The notes: generated from the sequence alone by a model not told the origin. A DNA stretch of 64,000 bases from Chitinophagaceae bacterium (GCA_004028765.1 SAIX01000112.1:1-64000), one strand, 5' to 3'; shown: positions 53,626-63,188, counted from the first letter of the stretch. A program made the numbers and translations.

Positions 53626-56600
53626 ATGAGAAAGTTACTGCTGCCATTACTGGCATTGTTATTTTTTACTGCCGCCGGGGCCCAAACACAAGAAGCATTT
53701 TTTCTTTCCAATCCCTGTCTGAGTCCTGATGGGAAAACAGTCGTATTCAGTTTTGAAGGCGATCTCTGGAAAGCGGCACTCGCCGACGGGCAGGCGGTAA
53801 GGCTTACCGCTATGCAGGGCTATGAAACCAATGCCCGCATTTCGCCCGATGGGAAATGGCTGGCTTTCACAGGCAGGCAAATGGGTAATGCTGATGTGTA
53901 TGTGATGCCATTGGCAGGAGGAGAGATCAAACAGCTTACCTATCACAGCGCAACCGATGAAGTGAACAGCTGGAGCTGGGATAGTAAAACCATTTATTTT
54001 ACCTCTAACAGAAGCGGGCAGCAATCCGGTTTTACGGTTGGCATCAATGGGGGGACACCACAACGCTTGTTCGGTGATCATTTCTTTTTATTCGATCATG
54101 GTTTATTTGAGCACCCCACCAGCGGAGAAATATTTTTTAATGATACCTGGGAAAGCAGCAACCAGGTGGCACGAAAAAGATACAAAGGGCCTTTCAACCC
54201 CGATATACAATCCTATAATCCCAAAACCAGGCAATATAAAAAATACACCAACTGGGAAGGAAAAGATTTTGGGGTGAGTATCGATAAGAACGGTAATATT
54301 TATTTTATTTCCGATGAAGCAAATGGAGAATACAACTTATACAGCTTTGATAAATCCGGTAAAAAAACGGAACTCACCAAATTCAGTTCCTCCATCAAAA
54401 CACCTATTGTAAATGCCAATGGCGGGAAAGTGATCTTTGAAAAAGATTACCAGCTCTGGGTATATGATGTGGCCGATAAAAAATCGGAGAAACTTGATAT
54501 CAAACTGCTTCGCAATAATATCCTTCCTGCAGAAAAAGATTATGAAGTCCGCAACAATATCACCAATTTCGATATTTCACCCGACGGTAAAAAACTCGCA
54601 TTCACATCCCGTGGTGAATTATTTGTAAGCGATGCAGATGGAAAATTTATCCGACAGGTTGCCAGGAAAAATGCAGAAAGGGTAAGGGAAGTGAAATGGA
54701 TGAGCGATAACAAAACACTTCTTTTCAACCAAACCAATGGCGGCTACCTGAACCTGTATACTGTTGCCGCTGATGGAAGCAGCGCGGTAAAACAACTTAC
54801 TACTGATGCGAAAGATAACCGCTCAATCACACTGAACAAGAGCAAAACAAAAGCAGTTTACCTCAGCGGGCGTGATGAAGTGCACTTGCTCGACCTGAAA
54901 ACATGGGAAAGCAAAACCATTGTAAAAGATGAGATATGGGCATTTCAGAATTCAGATCCTGGTTTTTCACCCAACGAAGAATATGTTGTTTTTACTGCAG
55001 TAAGAAATTTTGAACAGGACATCCTGATCCACCATATCAAAGACAACCGTACCATCAATCTCACCAATTCTGGTGTAACAGAATCTGCACCTGTCTGGAG
55101 CCCGGATGGGAAATACATCTATTTTATTTCTGCCCGCACCAAACCTTCTTATCCCTTTGGTATGCAGAACCCCCGCATTTACCGGATGCCGCTGGAAAAA
55201 ATTGACGACCCTTACCGCAGCGATAAATACAACGATCTTTTTAAAAATGATAAAAAGGAAGAGAAAAAAGACACATCCAAAAAAGAACCTGCTGTTACTC
55301 CGGTAACAGTGGATGCGGAAGGGATCATGGACAGGCTGGAACAGGTGGGGCCTAATTTTGGATCGCAATACCTGCTTACCGTTTTACAGAAAGGAGAGAA
55401 AACAATTGTACTGTATGCAAGCGATCATGCAGAAGGCCGCAGTGCATTATGGAAGACCACGATCGAACCTTTTGAAAATAATAAAACAGAAAAAATCAAT
55501 GGCGCTGATGCATTCGGTTTTGATTATGCAGATGCAGGCGATAAAGCCATGCTGTTGTTCAACGGAAATATATATAAACTGAATATCGATGGTTCAAAAG
55601 TGGATCCTGTTGCCATCAGTTTTACTTTCCGCCGTAACCTTGCTGCTGAATTTGCGCAGATATTTGAAGAAGCCTGGGCACAGGTGGAAGAGAATTATTA
55701 TGATGAAAAATTTCATGGGGTAGACTGGCAATCGGTAAAAAGAAAATACGCCGCTTTTATCCCGAAACTCAATACACGGGCCGATCTGCGGATATTGCTG
55801 AATGATATGCTGGGTGAACTGAATTCGTCGCACCAGGGATTCTCCACTTTTGGTGATGATGAAAATATTGCGCTCTCAAACCGCACCATGGAAACCGGGA
55901 TCATTTTTGAAAACAACGATCCTTATAAAGTAAAATATGTAGTAAAAAGATCGAACGCCGATAAAAAATCTGTTGATATCAAACCAGGAGATGTACTCGT
56001 AAAAGTGAATGATGAAACGGTTGACCAGTCTGCAGACAGGAACCTGTATTTCAGTCGCCCATCACTGGACCGGGAAATTAAACTTACTGTTAACCGTGGC
56101 GGACAGATGCTGGATGTGAAAATACATCCGCAACTGACCCTCGCGAATAATCTCTACGATGAATGGATCGATAATAACCAGAAGCGTGTGGATGAAAAAA
56201 GCAAAAACCGTATCGCTTATCATTGTATGAAAAATATGGGCATACCCGAACTTGATAAATTCCTGATTGATATGACGCAGGATTTTTATAAAAAGGATGC
56301 ACTCATACTCGACCTGCGTTACAATACCGGCGGGAATGTACATGATGAAGTGTTGCGCTTTCTTAGTCAGCGTGCATACCTGCAATGGAAATACCGGGAA
56401 GGAAAAATGGCGCCACAGTCTAATTTTTCACCTGCTGATAAGCCGATTATTTTACTGACCAATGAACAATCATTAAGTGATGCGGAAATGACCACGCAAG
56501 GCTTTAAGGCTTTGAAACTCGGGAAAATTGTCGGAACGGGAACTTATCGCTGGATCATTTTCACCAGCGGCGCCGGGTTGGTGGATGGCTCTTTTGTTCG

Positions 56601-56760
56601 CCTGCCAAGCTGGGGTTGTTACTCACTGGATGGGAAGGACATTGAGAAAACCGGTGTGGACCCCGATATTTATGTAGGAATGAATTTTGAAGACCGCATT
56701 AACCACCGCGACCCGCAACTCGACAGGGCGATAGAAGAAATACTGAAACAACTGAAATAA
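53626..56760 (+). CDS. Tricorn-like S41 protease
   Basis: A 1044-residue exported protease. After a signal peptide (1-19) come WD40/TolB-like beta-propeller repeats (about 20-560, many SPDGK.. and F.S..G motifs), a Lys/Glu-rich linker (about 540-560), a helical C1-like part, a PDZ domain (about 775-835, with IKPGDVLVKVNDETVDQ) and an S41 catalytic domain. Catalytic candidates are H736 (NSSHQGF), S951-D952 (EQSLSDAE) and a C-terminal acid in EKTGVDPDI. It fits the Tricorn family that cuts peptides downstream of other proteases, here in the periplasm. A terminator follows. Confidence 0.92.
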   Translation: MRKLLLPLLALLFFTAAGAQTQEAFFLSNPCLSPDGKTVVFSFEGDLWKAALADGQAVRLTAMQGYETNARISPDGKWLAFTGRQMGNADVYVMPLAGGEIKQLTYHSATDEVNSWSWDSKTIYFTSNRSGQQSGFTVGINGGTPQRLFGDHFFLFDHGLFEHPTSGEIFFNDTWESSNQVARKRYKGPFNPDIQSYNPKTRQYKKYTNWEGKDFGVSIDKNGNIYFISDEANGEYNLYSFDKSGKKTELTKFSSSIKTPIVNANGGKVIFEKDYQLWVYDVADKKSEKLDIKLLRNNILPAEKDYEVRNNITNFDISPDGKKLAFTSRGELFVSDADGKFIRQVARKNAERVREVKWMSDNKTLLFNQTNGGYLNLYTVAADGSSAVKQLTTDAKDNRSITLNKSKTKAVYLSGRDEVHLLDLKTWESKTIVKDEIWAFQNSDPGFSPNEEYVVFTAVRNFEQDILIHHIKDNRTINLTNSGVTESAPVWSPDGKYIYFISARTKPSYPFGMQNPRIYRMPLEKIDDPYRSDKYNDLFKNDKKEEKKDTSKKEPAVTPVTVDAEGIMDRLEQVGPNFGSQYLLTVLQKGEKTIVLYASDHAEGRSALWKTTIEPFENNKTEKINGADAFGFDYADAGDKAMLLFNGNIYKLNIDGSKVDPVAISFTFRRNLAAEFAQIFEEAWAQVEENYYDEKFHGVDWQSVKRKYAAFIPKLNTRADLRILLNDMLGELNSSHQGFSTFGDDENIALSNRTMETGIIFENNDPYKVKYVVKRSNADKKSVDIKPGDVLVKVNDETVDQSADRNLYFSRPSLDREIKLTVNRGGQMLDVKIHPQLTLANNLYDEWIDNNQKRVDEKSKNRIAYHCMKNMGIPELDKFLIDMTQDFYKKDALILDLRYNTGGNVHDEVLRFLSQRAYLQWKYREGKMAPQSNFSPADKPIILLTNEQSLSDAEMTTQGFKALKLGKIVGTGTYRWIIFTSGAGLVDGSFVRLPSWGCYSLDGKDIEKTGVDPDIYVGMNFEDRINHRDPQLDRAIEEILKQLK

Positions 56761-56790
56761 ATAAGGCCACCTTCGGGTGGCTTTATTTTT
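56761..56790 (+). terminator. Intrinsic terminator after the tricorn-like gene
   Basis: ATAAGGCCACC / GGTGGCTTTAT with a TTCG tetraloop (10 pairs plus one G-U) followed by a T tract. Confidence 0.9.
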
Positions 56791-56848
56791 AGCAAACCTG
56801 TGTAATGATATTGTCAAATCCTTTTTAATTATTTAACAAAATCCTTTT

Positions 56849-57379
56849 ATGAGCTACTATAATCAAAAGAAAAAAACGATAACACTCTTTCTAAAAATCA
56901 ATTTCTGTTTACTCTTAACATGCAATTGGGTTGCTGCACAATCAAAAATTTCCGGCTCCGATTTTTCTGCCGCATTCGGTAAAATGAAAGGAACACTTAC
57001 CTATCTCGATTATTCGAGCCGGAAACCTTTTACCATGCCTGCCAATATCACATTGATGGCAGATGAAAATGAGAAAGGCTCTGTCATCCGTATCCTCGAA
57101 TACCCTGAAGAACCCAGAGCGAACGGAAGAGATACTATCCGGATCAGCAATGATGGCAGCCGCATCGATGGCGCACGGGTGGTATCCAACAAAAAGCTAT
57201 CCGACGATATACAGGAAATCATTACGGAAGAAGAAGGAAAAGATGGAAACGATCACAAACAAGCCACGATCCGGCATATTTATACGATCGGTAAAAACCG
57301 GTTTTCCATCCGGAAAGAGGTGAAATTTACCGGGACCGATCAATGGATCAAAAGAAATGAATACCTCTTCAGCCGTTGA
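56849..57379 (+). CDS. Secreted hypothetical protein
   Basis: A 176-residue protein with an N-terminal signal segment (about 9-32, ITLFLKINFCLLLTCNWVAAQ) and a polar beta-rich body. I do not recognise a family. It lies between terminator-bounded neighbours, upstream of an M23 peptidase gene. Confidence 0.65.
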   Translation: MSYYNQKKKTITLFLKINFCLLLTCNWVAAQSKISGSDFSAAFGKMKGTLTYLDYSSRKPFTMPANITLMADENEKGSVIRILEYPEEPRANGRDTIRISNDGSRIDGARVVSNKKLSDDIQEIITEEEGKDGNDHKQATIRHIYTIGKNRFSIRKEVKFTGTDQWIKRNEYLFSR

Positions 57380-57424
57380 TATTGTAAATGAAAACGAACC
57401 CTTTTTATTCATAAAAGCAAGGAA

Positions 57425-57432
57425 TACATTTG
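57425..57432 (+). promoter_or_regulatory. -7 promoter box TACATTTG
   Basis: Perfect TAnnTTTG match ending 3 nt before the ATG at 57436. If used, the transcript would begin at or just inside the start codon, so either the mRNA is leaderless or the match is fortuitous. Confidence 0.4.
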
Positions 57433-57435
57433 AGA

Positions 57436-58128
57436 ATGCTTATTGACTGTATCCGAAAACATCAAAACGATCTGCACCCGGTGGTTTCTTTCGATCCATT
57501 GTCAGACAAATTATTGCTGATGGATTTTACAGAAGCGAATACAGATCTTTCAGAAACAATTATCAGCGATACGGGTTTATTCTCAGCTTATGTAACTGCG
57601 CAACTGCAAAAAGCCGGCGCCCGTTATGGTATTGGCGGTTATGCAGAACACAGAACGGTTTACAGCCGCAGCCGTGTTTTTGATGATGCCTCCGGCGGGG
57701 AGCCGAGGCGCCTGCATCTTGGCATTGATATCTGGGGCGATGCCGGAACCGTTGTATATGCACCGCTCGATGGAATTGTTCACAGCTTTGCATTTAATGA
57801 TGCCTATGGGGATTATGGTGCCACCATCATTTTAGAACACCGGCTTGATGATATCCGATTTTATAGTTTATACGGCCATCTTTCCCTGAATGATCTTGCG
57901 GGGTTATCTGATGGAAAAAATATTGCTGCAGGAACGGCGTTCGCGCATTTTGGTTTGCCTGGAGAAAATGGCCATTGGCCGCCGCACCTTCATTTTCAAC
58001 TGATGCTTTCCATGGAAGGCAGGTATGGCGATTATCCCGGTGTTTGCCGTTACAGCGAAAAAAAATCCTGGTTAATGAATTGCTTAGATCCTGATTGCCT
58101 TTTGCAGATGATGGATTATGCGAGATAG
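57436..58128 (+). CDS. M23 family peptidase (LytM-like)
   Basis: A 230-residue zinc metallopeptidase that would cut peptidoglycan cross-bridges. The fold is marked by RRLHLGIDIWG (first zinc His and Asp), YGHLS and HLHFQLM. No clear signal peptide is seen, unusual for an enzyme of the envelope. The frame opens with a TTG at 57430 that lies in the promoter-like box; ATG 57436 is chosen. Its end overlaps the convergent small gene by 13 bp. Confidence 0.88.
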   Translation: MLIDCIRKHQNDLHPVVSFDPLSDKLLLMDFTEANTDLSETIISDTGLFSAYVTAQLQKAGARYGIGGYAEHRTVYSRSRVFDDASGGEPRRLHLGIDIWGDAGTVVYAPLDGIVHSFAFNDAYGDYGATIILEHRLDDIRFYSLYGHLSLNDLAGLSDGKNIAAGTAFAHFGLPGENGHWPPHLHFQLMLSMEGRYGDYPGVCRYSEKKSWLMNCLDPDCLLQMMDYAR

Positions 58129-58403
58129 GTTTTCACTAGGTTTTCCCATTCTTCTTCGAGCGAACCTGTAAATTTTTTCTTTCCCGCGCGGTTATACCAA
58201 TAACCCGCATTCCATTCATCGCCTTCCTTTCGGTGGAGATAGGCATGGATATGTGCAGAAACAGGATCTGTGAGATCATTCACAAGATCATGCGCATGCG
58301 ACCAGTTTCCTTTTGCATCATACCATAAAGAACACAGCTGTACCGAAAGTTCAGCAGGGGGCTTTGTGCTGGATAAACTCTGGCGAAACGCTTCAAAATT
58401 CAT
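58116..58403 (-). CDS. Small conserved protein
   Basis: A 95-residue cytosolic protein with WYDAKGNWSHAHDLVNDL and HAYLHRKEGDEWNAGYWYNRAGK, a pattern of His and Trp residues that I associate with a short family found widely in bacteria with no known function. It ends 13 bp inside the convergent M23 gene. Confidence 0.75.
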   Translation of the reverse strand: MNFEAFRQSLSSTKPPAELSVQLCSLWYDAKGNWSHAHDLVNDLTDPVSAHIHAYLHRKEGDEWNAGYWYNRAGKKKFTGSLEEEWENLVKTYLA

Positions 58404-58410
58404 ACTGTAA

Positions 58411-58444
58411 AATACAAAGCGGACAGGAAACCCTGCCCGCTTTG
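58411..58444 (-). terminator. Hairpin after the redox operon
   Basis: CAAAGCGG/CCGCTTTG and CAGG/CCTG form a stem with one mismatch, 22 bp beyond the SDR stop on the minus strand; a short T-rich stretch follows (GTATTTTA). It probably ends the redox operon transcript. Confidence 0.65.
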
Positions 58445-58465
58445 CCGGTTGCTGTGAAAAAATTC

Positions 58466-59203
58466 TTACCAGGGCAATTCCTGTCCCAGGTGAATATATT
58501 TTCCGTTTGGCCCATTCTCATCGATCAATGCAAGTTCAACAGATGTTTTTGCACCATCGACCACATTCATCGGAGCTGCATCGGTACCCATATCTGTTTT
58601 TACCCAGCCCGGGTGTGCCGAATTCACTTTTACTTTTGTTCCTTTCAGTGAAGCAGCGAGGTGAACCGTATAGGCATTGAGCGCGGTTTTTGATGCGTCA
58701 TAGGCAAACAGTTTCGATCCGTAAATCGGAGAACTGCTGTCGGCATGCAGGTTCAGTGATCCCAGGATGCTACTGAGGTTCACGATACGGCCTGCCTCAC
58801 TCTTTTTCAAAAGCGGCAGCAATGTGTTGGTGAGTTTTACTACGTTAATGAAATTGGTATCAAAAGTCTGGCGCAACACTTTCTCATCAATGGTTTCTGC
58901 AGTGTTGATCGACCAGTCATCACTTTCCACCTGTATCCCTGCATTGTTCACAAGAATATCCAGCTTGCCATAACGCTCATTGATAAAATCATACGCGAAG
59001 CGGATATTGTCCTCATTGTTTACATCCAGTTGTAAAAAAAGAACATCCAGGCCTTCGGATTTTAATTTTTCCACAGCGGCTTCGCCGTTTACTTTGTTGC
59101 GGGCAGCGGCAATTACCGTGATGCCTTGTTTGCCCAGTTGACGGGCGGTTTCATAACCGATTCCTTTGTTGGCACCAGTTACCAGTGCGATTTTGTTTGA
59201 CAT
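58466..59203 (-). CDS. SDR family oxidoreductase
   Basis: A 245-residue NAD(P)-dependent short-chain dehydrogenase with TGANKGIGYETA (nucleotide binding), LVNNAGI, the catalytic Ser in VNLSSILGS and YDASKTALN as the Tyr-x3-Lys site. The substrate is probably a carbonyl compound. It is the last gene of an operon of three redox proteins under a MarR-type regulator. Confidence 0.92.
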   Translation of the reverse strand: MSNKIALVTGANKGIGYETARQLGKQGITVIAAARNKVNGEAAVEKLKSEGLDVLFLQLDVNNEDNIRFAYDFINERYGKLDILVNNAGIQVESDDWSINTAETIDEKVLRQTFDTNFINVVKLTNTLLPLLKKSEAGRIVNLSSILGSLNLHADSSSPIYGSKLFAYDASKTALNAYTVHLAASLKGTKVKVNSAHPGWVKTDMGTDAAPMNVVDGAKTSVELALIDENGPNGKYIHLGQELPW

Positions 59204-59230
59204 AGTTGCTTGTTGTAGTTTGTTAAAAAA

Positions 59231-60118
59231 TTATGCGTTGTAAGCGGTGGCAAATACTTTGGCAAAGTCAGCCAGTTTCGTTTTGCCGAGTATGGGTTTG
59301 TTTTTAAAATAATCCTCCTGCATCAGGCCTGTATGAATGGAATGATTCATCTCGGCATAATTCTTTGCCACTTCTTCGGGTAAACCCGCCTGCAGCATAC
59401 CGCCGAGCGCCTGCTCATCTGTAAAAGTTATCCATGCGAGATCGGACTTTCCGATGGCGGCACCTAATGCAGCAGCAATCTGGTCAGTGCCCACTTCATC
59501 ACTGGCGACATAACGTACCGTATGTCCTTTGAAATCCAGGTTCCGTAAAATTTCAGCGGCCACATCTGCAATATCGTCCGGTGCAACAATGGGGAATGTT
59601 CCTGGCGCTGCAGAAAAATTGGCGCCAATGATACCCTTTCCCTTGATCAGCGGAATATTTGCAAGCAGGTTGGGATAAAAATAGGAGGGCCGCAGATGAA
59701 CGATGTTTACATCTTTTAATCCGTTCAAAGCCTGTTCAGCGCGGTATAAACCGCTCACAGGTCCTACTCCTTCGGCAAGATGTGCACCTACGCTGCTCAG
59801 GTTCACAACATTTTTTACACCTGAAGCAGCAATGGCTTCAGTAAAATTTTTCCCGATGTTCCCGATATGCGCTTTCCAGTCGCCCGCGGCAAACGTAGGC
59901 GGAACCATGGTGTATACTGCATCAGCTCCTTTAAATGTTTCTGTGAGAAAGTTTACATCTTCCACAGAACCGATCGCCGCTTTGGCACCGGCATCTGTTA
60001 ATGGTTTCAGGTTGGCGGTGTTACGGCCGATCACGGTTACAGTATGGCCTGCTTTTAATAAAGCCATTGCCAGGGGTTTGGTGATATTACCGGCACTGCC
60101 GGTGAGAATGTAATTCAT
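59231..60118 (-). CDS. NmrA-like NAD(P)-binding protein
   Basis: A 295-residue atypical short-chain dehydrogenase of the NmrA/quinone-reductase 2 kind, starting MNYILTGSAGNITKPLAMALLKAGH with the Rossmann motif. The lack of a clear YxxxK site fits the NmrA group, which often senses redox state or reduces quinones. It lies 27 bp upstream of the SDR gene and 16 bp after the next gene. Confidence 0.88.
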   Translation of the reverse strand: MNYILTGSAGNITKPLAMALLKAGHTVTVIGRNTANLKPLTDAGAKAAIGSVEDVNFLTETFKGADAVYTMVPPTFAAGDWKAHIGNIGKNFTEAIAASGVKNVVNLSSVGAHLAEGVGPVSGLYRAEQALNGLKDVNIVHLRPSYFYPNLLANIPLIKGKGIIGANFSAAPGTFPIVAPDDIADVAAEILRNLDFKGHTVRYVASDEVGTDQIAAALGAAIGKSDLAWITFTDEQALGGMLQAGLPEEVAKNYAEMNHSIHTGLMQEDYFKNKPILGKTKLADFAKVFATAYNA

Positions 60119-60134
60119 AATACGTGTTTGAGAT

Positions 60135-60797
60135 TTATTTTTTTAAAAGTTTAAAAGCGTGTGTCCACTGATTTTTTGTAAAACCCGGAATGCACCAGAG
60201 TATCGCGAGCGGCTCTATGGCGCGTGCGGCTTCTGCCTTACCCATATCTTCGGTTTCCCATCCGAATGCAGAAAGGATGGTTGTTACAGTTTGTTTGGCG
60301 CCCTCATCATTACCCGCAATAAACATGGTTGGTTTTGTTCCCGTGAAGCCGGGTTTGTACATAAGTGCATTTCCCACACTGTTGAATGCTTTTACCAGTT
60401 TTGCATCGGGTAAAAATGCCTGCAAATGTTCAAGTAATGATTCGTTCGGGTCTGTGAAAAAATGCAGTACCCCATTAGTCGGCGCCTGTTTTGCAATCGG
60501 ATTGGTGGTATCGATCACAAGTTTGTCATTGAAATTTTCTTTTCCGGAAAGTGCAATGGCATCTTTCGTGATATCGCCGGAAGTTGCCAGCACCAGTATT
60601 TCCCCGAACTGAGCCGTATCTTCAAAACTGCTGACCCTGATCACCGGGTTTTCTGTTCGGAAATTTTGCAGGCTTTGTTTTTGAATATCCCTGGTCCCGA
60701 GCATTACCGGGTTGCCTTCATTGGAAAAAGCTTTTGCCAGAGCTTGGCCAACAGGGCCCGAGCCGATGATGCCGATTTTTGTGGTTTCCTGGTACAT
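60135..60797 (-). CDS. NADP-binding oxidoreductase (F420-dependent reductase-like)
   Basis: A 220-residue protein with the Rossmann motif GIIGSGPVGQALAKAFS, of the family of NADPH-dependent F420 reductases and NAD(P)-binding proteins. This genus is not known to use F420, so another NADP-linked reaction is likely. It is the first gene of the operon; a palindromic operator lies 32 nt upstream. Confidence 0.87.
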   Translation of the reverse strand: MYQETTKIGIIGSGPVGQALAKAFSNEGNPVMLGTRDIQKQSLQNFRTENPVIRVSSFEDTAQFGEILVLATSGDITKDAIALSGKENFNDKLVIDTTNPIAKQAPTNGVLHFFTDPNESLLEHLQAFLPDAKLVKAFNSVGNALMYKPGFTGTKPTMFIAGNDEGAKQTVTTILSAFGWETEDMGKAEAARAIEPLAILWCIPGFTKNQWTHAFKLLKK

Positions 60798-60828
60798 GGT
60801 TAAAAGTTGATTGTGTTAGTATTTATTG

Positions 60829-60842
60829 TTTGTATATACAAA
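60829..60842. promoter_or_regulatory. Palindromic operator TTTGTATATACAAA
   Basis: A perfect 14-bp palindrome between the MarR-type regulator gene and the first redox gene. The same half-sites (TTTGTA-NN-TACAAA) occur upstream of the regulator at 61310-61323. The form and spacing are typical of MarR-family operators, so the regulator probably represses both transcripts. Confidence 0.8.
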
Positions 60843-60859
60843 TGATTAAACAAAAAAAA

Positions 60860-61282
60860 TTACAGTTTATCCGCTACGGTATGCATGTTTTGTATCAACT
60901 GCCTGCTTTCTTCCTTTCCGAGCACTTTTGAATATTTTTCATTGAACTCATCGATGCCCTGTTTGATCTGCGGTTTCAGTTCCCGCGCTTTCTGCGTGGG
61001 AAAAACATTGGTGGCTTTCCCTTCTGTAATTCTTGTCACCAGTTTTTTTTCTTCCAGTTTTTCAATGAGCCTTGTAATGGTACTCGGGGTAAGCTGTAAT
61101 TGCTCCGCGATCTGCCCTGCCTGTAAACCGGGTTCTTCCAATACCAGTTTTAAGAGATAGGCATGACTCGGTGCAAGGTCAATCTTCTTCCAGATCTCCG
61201 TTGCCATCTTCTCCACTTTTCTCGCGAGAGAATTGGTAGTGAAATACAAACAGCCGCAAAATTTGCTTTCCGAGGTTTTCAT
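60860..61282 (-). CDS. MarR-family transcriptional regulator
   Basis: A 140-residue winged-helix repressor. The recognition region is QIAEQLQLTPSTITRLIEKLEEKKLVTRITEG. At the N-terminus, FCGCLYFTTNSLAR places Cys9 and Cys11 where OhrR-type regulators carry the peroxide-sensing Cys, so a thiol-switch regulator of the redox genes is inferred. It is followed on the same strand by the redox operon and has a matching operator upstream of its own start. Confidence 0.92.
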   Translation of the reverse strand: MKTSESKFCGCLYFTTNSLARKVEKMATEIWKKIDLAPSHAYLLKLVLEEPGLQAGQIAEQLQLTPSTITRLIEKLEEKKLVTRITEGKATNVFPTQKARELKPQIKQGIDEFNEKYSKVLGKEESRQLIQNMHTVADKL

Positions 61283-61308
61283 TGCTGGAGCAAAGATATA
61301 AATAAATC

Positions 61309-61324
61309 ATTTGTATGTACAAAT
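61309..61324. promoter_or_regulatory. Palindromic operator ATTTGTATGTACAAAT
   Basis: Seven-base arms ATTTGTA and TACAAAT around a 2-bp centre, 27 nt upstream of the MarR-type gene start. It matches the site at 60829-60842. Confidence 0.8.
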
Positions 61325-61390
61325 ATTTATAAAAATATTTTTTGAAGCCTGCAAAACGATGCCTGAACCTATGGCATGGATTGTATTTTG

Positions 61391-61398
61391 TAGATTTG
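61391..61398 (+). promoter_or_regulatory. -7 promoter box TAGATTTG of ruvB
   Basis: Perfect TAnnTTTG match ending 6 nt before the ruvB ATG at 61405, so a leaderless or nearly leaderless mRNA is predicted. Confidence 0.55.
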
Positions 61399-61404
61399 GT
61401 GCCT

Positions 61405-62439
61405 ATGGCAAACGCAAACCTGAACAGTGATGCATCCGGCCTCAGCTCTGCCGATAAGGAATTTGAGAACAGTATCCGCCCGCGGGAGATCGATGATTTT
61501 TCCGGCCAGCCACAGCTGGTTGAAAACCTGATCATCTTTATCAAGGCTGCCAAACTGCGGGGTGAGGCGCTGGATCATATCCTGTTTCATGGCCCGCCCG
61601 GATTGGGAAAAACCACGCTGAGCCGCATTGTTGCCAATGAACTCGGGGTGAACATCCGTGAAACCTCCGGGCCGGTAATTGAAAAGCCGGGTGACCTTGC
61701 GGGATTGCTCACCAACCTCGAACCCAATGATGTTCTTTTTATTGATGAGATACACCGGCTGAGTACGGTGGTGGAAGAGTACCTCTACGCGGCAATGGAA
61801 GATTTCCGCATCGATATCATGATCGACAGTGGCCCCAATGCTCGCAGTGTGCAGATCAACCTCAATCCTTTTACACTTGTTGGCGCAACCACGCGCAGCG
61901 GTTTGCTTACTGCACCGCTGTTATCGCGCTTTGGCATCAAATCGAGGCTGGAATATTATAATGCCGAAGTGCTGAAGAAGATCATTGAAAGAAGTGCAGT
62001 GATCCTGCAAACAAAGATCAGTCCCGAAGCGGCATTTGAAATTGCTGGCCGCAGCCGGGGCACCCCACGTATCGCCAATGGCTTGCTGCGCCGCGTTCGT
62101 GATTTTGCACAGGTGTTGAATGATGGCATCATCGACATCGGCATTACAAAACATGCATTAAAAGCGTTGAATGTGGATGCGCACGGACTGGATGAAATGG
62201 ATAACCGCATACTGCTGACCATCATCGATAAATTCAAAGGTGGCCCAGTTGGATTAACCACCATTGCCACAGCTGTCGGAGAAGATGCCGGCACACTTGA
62301 AGAAGTGTACGAACCCTTCCTGATCCAGGAAGGTTTCCTGCAGCGCACACCGCGCGGCCGCGAAGCCACACCAAAAGCATACGAACACCTGAAACGGAAT
62401 TATACACAGGGCAACCAGCCAAATCTGTTCGGGGCATAA
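61405..62439 (+). CDS. ruvB: Holliday junction helicase RuvB
   Basis: RuvB is the ATPase motor of branch migration. The 344-residue product has [19 protein letters not shown], Walker [12 protein letters not shown], Walker [27 protein letters not shown], and a C-terminal winged helix with [15 protein letters not shown]. The frame is open to 61342 but ATG 61405 fits the family and lies after the -7 box. Confidence 0.97.
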   Translation: MANANLNSDASGLSSADKEFENSIRPREIDDFSGQPQLVENLIIFIKAAKLRGEALDHILFHGPPGLGKTTLSRIVANELGVNIRETSGPVIEKPGDLAGLLTNLEPNDVLFIDEIHRLSTVVEEYLYAAMEDFRIDIMIDSGPNARSVQINLNPFTLVGATTRSGLLTAPLLSRFGIKSRLEYYNAEVLKKIIERSAVILQTKISPEAAFEIAGRSRGTPRIANGLLRRVRDFAQVLNDGIIDIGITKHALKALNVDAHGLDEMDNRILLTIIDKFKGGPVGLTTIATAVGEDAGTLEEVYEPFLIQEGFLQRTPRGREATPKAYEHLKRNYTQGNQPNLFGA

Positions 62440-62464
62440 AAAAGCCCCCTGCACGGCAGGGGGC
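62436..62464 (-). terminator. Terminator of the response regulator gene
   Basis: GCCCCCTGC / GCAGGGGGC (9-bp stem, 3-nt loop). Six A precede it on the plus strand, so read on the minus strand the stem is followed by six T. It ends the response regulator transcript and may also slow ruvB transcription. Confidence 0.82.
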
Positions 62465-62486
62465 CGGAATAATATCGTTGTGTTTA

Positions 62487-63188
62487 TTAAGGTGCTACCA
62501 GCCTGAAACCATTCCCGTGAATATTCACGATCTCTATATTGCCATCATCTTTCAGGTACTTACGCAGCTTGGCAATATACACATCCATGCTCCTTCCGTT
62601 AAAATAGGTATCGCTGCCCCATATTTTTTTCAATGCCCTTTCGCGGGGGAGCAGGTCGTTTTTATGCTCGGCCAGCATTTTCAGCAATTCATTTTCTTTG
62701 GGTGATAATGTTTGCGTCAACCCGTCGTGTTTCAGCTCGCGCAGTTTCGGATTGAAGTGATATTTGCCCAGGTCGAATTCAATATTCTCATTCACCTTAT
62801 TTTCTTCCTCGTTGCGTTTCAGGATGGCGCGGATTTTCAACAGCAATACTTCACTGTCGAAGGGTTTGGTGATATAATCATCTGCACCCAGTTTGTATCC
62901 CTGGATAATATCTTCCTTCATCGTTTTGGCGCTGAGGAAAAACAAAGGGATATCCGGATCTACATCGCGGATCTCTTCGGCAAGTGTAAAGCCATCCATA
63001 TTGGGCATCATCACATCCAGCAGGCAGATATCAAATTTTTCGCGCTGAAATGCGGCCAGTCCCAAACGCCCATCCCTCTCCAGTGTCACATCGAATTCAT
63101 TCAGCTCGAGATAGTTTTTCAATACCATACCAAGATTCGTATCGTCTTCGCAGAGAAGGATCTTATGCTTTTTGTCTTCCATGATCAT
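62487..63188 (-). CDS. Response regulator, OmpR/PhoB family
   Basis: A 233-residue two-component regulator. The receiver domain has the acidic pair CEDD (residues 13-16), the phospho-accepting Asp58 in LLDVMMPNMDG, Thr/Ser in FLSAKT and Lys in DYITKPF. The DNA-binding winged helix follows (about 133-231, with LSPKENELLKMLAEHKND and SMDVYIAKLRKYL). No histidine kinase gene lies beside it in the window. It may be RprY-like. A second ATG at 63182 gives a two-residue shorter protein. Confidence 0.93.
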   Translation of the reverse strand: MIMEDKKHKILLCEDDTNLGMVLKNYLELNEFDVTLERDGRLGLAAFQREKFDICLLDVMMPNMDGFTLAEEIRDVDPDIPLFFLSAKTMKEDIIQGYKLGADDYITKPFDSEVLLLKIRAILKRNEEENKVNENIEFDLGKYHFNPKLRELKHDGLTQTLSPKENELLKMLAEHKNDLLPRERALKKIWGSDTYFNGRSMDVYIAKLRKYLKDDGNIEIVNIHGNGFRLVAP

